From Mucilaginibacter achroorhodeus (GTDB lineage: Bacteria; Bacteroidota; Bacteroidia; Sphingobacteriales; Sphingobacteriaceae): a stretch of 64,000 nt of DNA. Made by a program: the position numbers and the translations under genes. Position 1 is the stretch's first letter. Every line of letters begins with the position of its first letter. The notes beneath the pieces were generated by a model. That model saw only the letters and a program-made list of their open reading frames with translations, was not told the origin of the DNA and ran no database searches. This document shows positions 62,853-64,000 of the stretch, piece by piece. The stretch is taken from contig NZ_VOEI01000004.1 of NCBI RefSeq assembly GCF_007846095.1, forward strand, positions 248,001-312,000, in the 5' to 3' direction.

Positions 62853-62977
62853 ATAGAAAAATAATTATTGAACTTTCAAAAATAAATGAAAGTAAATTCC
62901 GATTTTCATATTAAATTTTTGTAATATTTCCAACTATACTTGCGGCTGATTGTAGTTAATTAAACCATCCACCGCTA

Positions 62978-64000
62978 ATGAATCGCCTTGCCAACGCTAC
63001 TTCGCCATATCTTTTGCAGCATGCCAATAATCCTGTTGATTGGTACCCCTGGGGCGCTGAAGCCCTGCAAAAAGCCAAAGATCAGAACAAACTGATATTG
63101 GTGAGCATTGGCTACTCGGCATGCCACTGGTGCCACGTTATGGAACACGAGAGCTTTGAGGACGAAGGCGTGGCAGCGCTGATGAACGAGTATTTTGTAT
63201 GTATAAAGGTTGATCGTGAAGAACGCCCGGATATTGACCAGATATACATGAGCGCCGTGCAATTGATGAGTGGCAGGGGAGGCTGGCCGCTCAATTGTAT
63301 CTGCCTACCCGATCAGCGGCCTATCTACGGCGGTACCTACTTCCGCAAAAACGACTGGGCATCATTGCTGCTTAACCTCGCCGATTTTTTTAAAACCAAG
63401 CCCGAAGAAGCGGAAGATTACGCTGTACGACTCACAGAGGGCATCAAACAGTATGAATCTGTGCCATTTGTTGAGCAAACAGCCGAGTATAGTAAAGAAA
63501 TGCTGGAGCCCATCATGGCCAACTGGCGAAGGTATATTGACCCGGTTGAAGGTGGCTTTGGCGGTGCACCAAAATTCCCGATGCCGGCCAACTGGATCTT
63601 CCTGATGCGGTATGCACTTCTGATGAAAGATAGCGGTATTGCCGAAAACGTAAAACTTACGCTACAGAAAATGGCTCATGGTGGCATCTATGACCACATC
63701 GGCGGCGGCTTTGCACGTTACGCTGTGGATGGTGTTTGGCACGTGCCACATTTCGAGAAAATGCTGTATGATAATGGTCAGCTTTTGAGCCTTTATGCCG
63801 AAGCGTACACCTGGAATGCTAATCCGCTTTATGCTGAAATTACCGATGAGATCATCGGTTTTGTAAAACGCGAACTTACATCGCCCCAAAGCAGTTTTTA
63901 CTCGGCGCTTGATGCTGACAGCGAAGGCAAAGAAGGTAAGTTCTATATCTTTACTCAGAACCAGTTAGCTGAAATTTTAGGCGATGATGCGCCGGTATTT
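62978..64000 (+). CDS. DUF255 (thioredoxin-like, YyaL/SPATA20 family) protein, partial, C-terminus outside window
   Basis: First 341 codons of a gene that runs off the right edge, translated by hand. Begins [22 protein letters not shown], the family's N-terminal signature, followed by a thioredoxin-like domain with ACHWCHVME (about 46-54, a CxxC) and [23 protein letters not shown]. Then the glycoside-hydrolase-like (alpha/alpha)6 part starts ([44 protein letters not shown]). Role in the family is not settled; a fold similar to N-acylglucosamine epimerases is known. Confidence 0.9.
   Translation, partial: MNRLANATSPYLLQHANNPVDWYPWGAEALQKAKDQNKLILVSIGYSACHWCHVMEHESFEDEGVAALMNEYFVCIKVDREERPDIDQIYMSAVQLMSGRGGWPLNCICLPDQRPIYGGTYFRKNDWASLLLNLADFFKTKPEEAEDYAVRLTEGIKQYESVPFVEQTAEYSKEMLEPIMANWRRYIDPVEGGFGGAPKFPMPANWIFLMRYALLMKDSGIAENVKLTLQKMAHGGIYDHIGGGFARYAVDGVWHVPHFEKMLYDNGQLLSLYAEAYTWNANPLYAEITDEIIGFVKRELTSPQSSFYSALDADSEGKEGKFYIFTQNQLAEILGDDAPVF

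Overview
The window is a chromosome segment of a Bacteroidota bacterium, most likely of the family Sphingobacteriaceae (Mucilaginibacter/Pedobacter type). The reasons are a type IX secretion type B C-terminal sorting domain, several TAnnTTTG -7 promoter boxes, no obvious Shine-Dalgarno sequences, a Bacteroidetes-type tyrosine recombinase, and many families typical of that phylum (MG2-domain proteins, CheB/CheR/PAS kinases, HD-PycTM fusions). No read here is taken from a database; the taxon is an inference.

Layout. 1-3970: the end of an integrated element beside a tRNA(CAT) gene, with two tandem DUF262-type (GmrSD-like) genes and the integrase. 4105-12193: an outer-membrane barrel protein, a HAD phosphatase, a giant T9SS-exported repeat protein, a DinB-family pseudogene and proline dehydrogenase. 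12347-19910: S4 protein, aroB, a sterol-desaturase-type hydroxylase, a six-SLBB polysaccharide export protein, and small exported proteins (two beta-propeller types, one PAP2). 19935-28992: HD-PycTM fusion, SRPBCC, DoxX, alpha/beta hydrolase, and a full three-gene RND efflux operon. 29598-35971: a two-gene light-sensing operon, a kinase-less phytochrome followed by a 1615-residue CheB-CheR-PAS-histidine kinase. 36260-46476: glycosyltransferase, MscS channel, Na+/H+ antiporter, and a cydA-cydB-class A beta-lactamase-epimerase run. 46607-54267: TrmH-type methylase, galK, YciI, aldo/keto reductase, an MG2/plug surface protein, a CYTH phosphatase and small proteins.

54498-59898 is the most unusual part. 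Nine small exported peptide genes lie head to tail on the minus strand (55080-57191). All nine end exactly in the residues TAD before the stop, eight of them within a tail close to KDIGTAD. Four central copies are almost identical ~285-bp tandem units and carry five head-to-tail copies of the nonapeptide TKKDIGTAD behind a Sec signal peptide. Divergent from them is a gene for a membrane protein with a predicted periplasmic TPR domain, one membrane helix and a histidine-kinase dimerisation segment but no ATPase domain. I do not recognise this as a described system; a secreted-peptide signalling or peptide-product role is a hypothesis.

60053-64000: PcrA/UvrD helicase, a small membrane protein and the start of a DUF255 thioredoxin-like protein that runs off the window. 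Most other genes are ordinary metabolism, envelope and transport genes in short operons.
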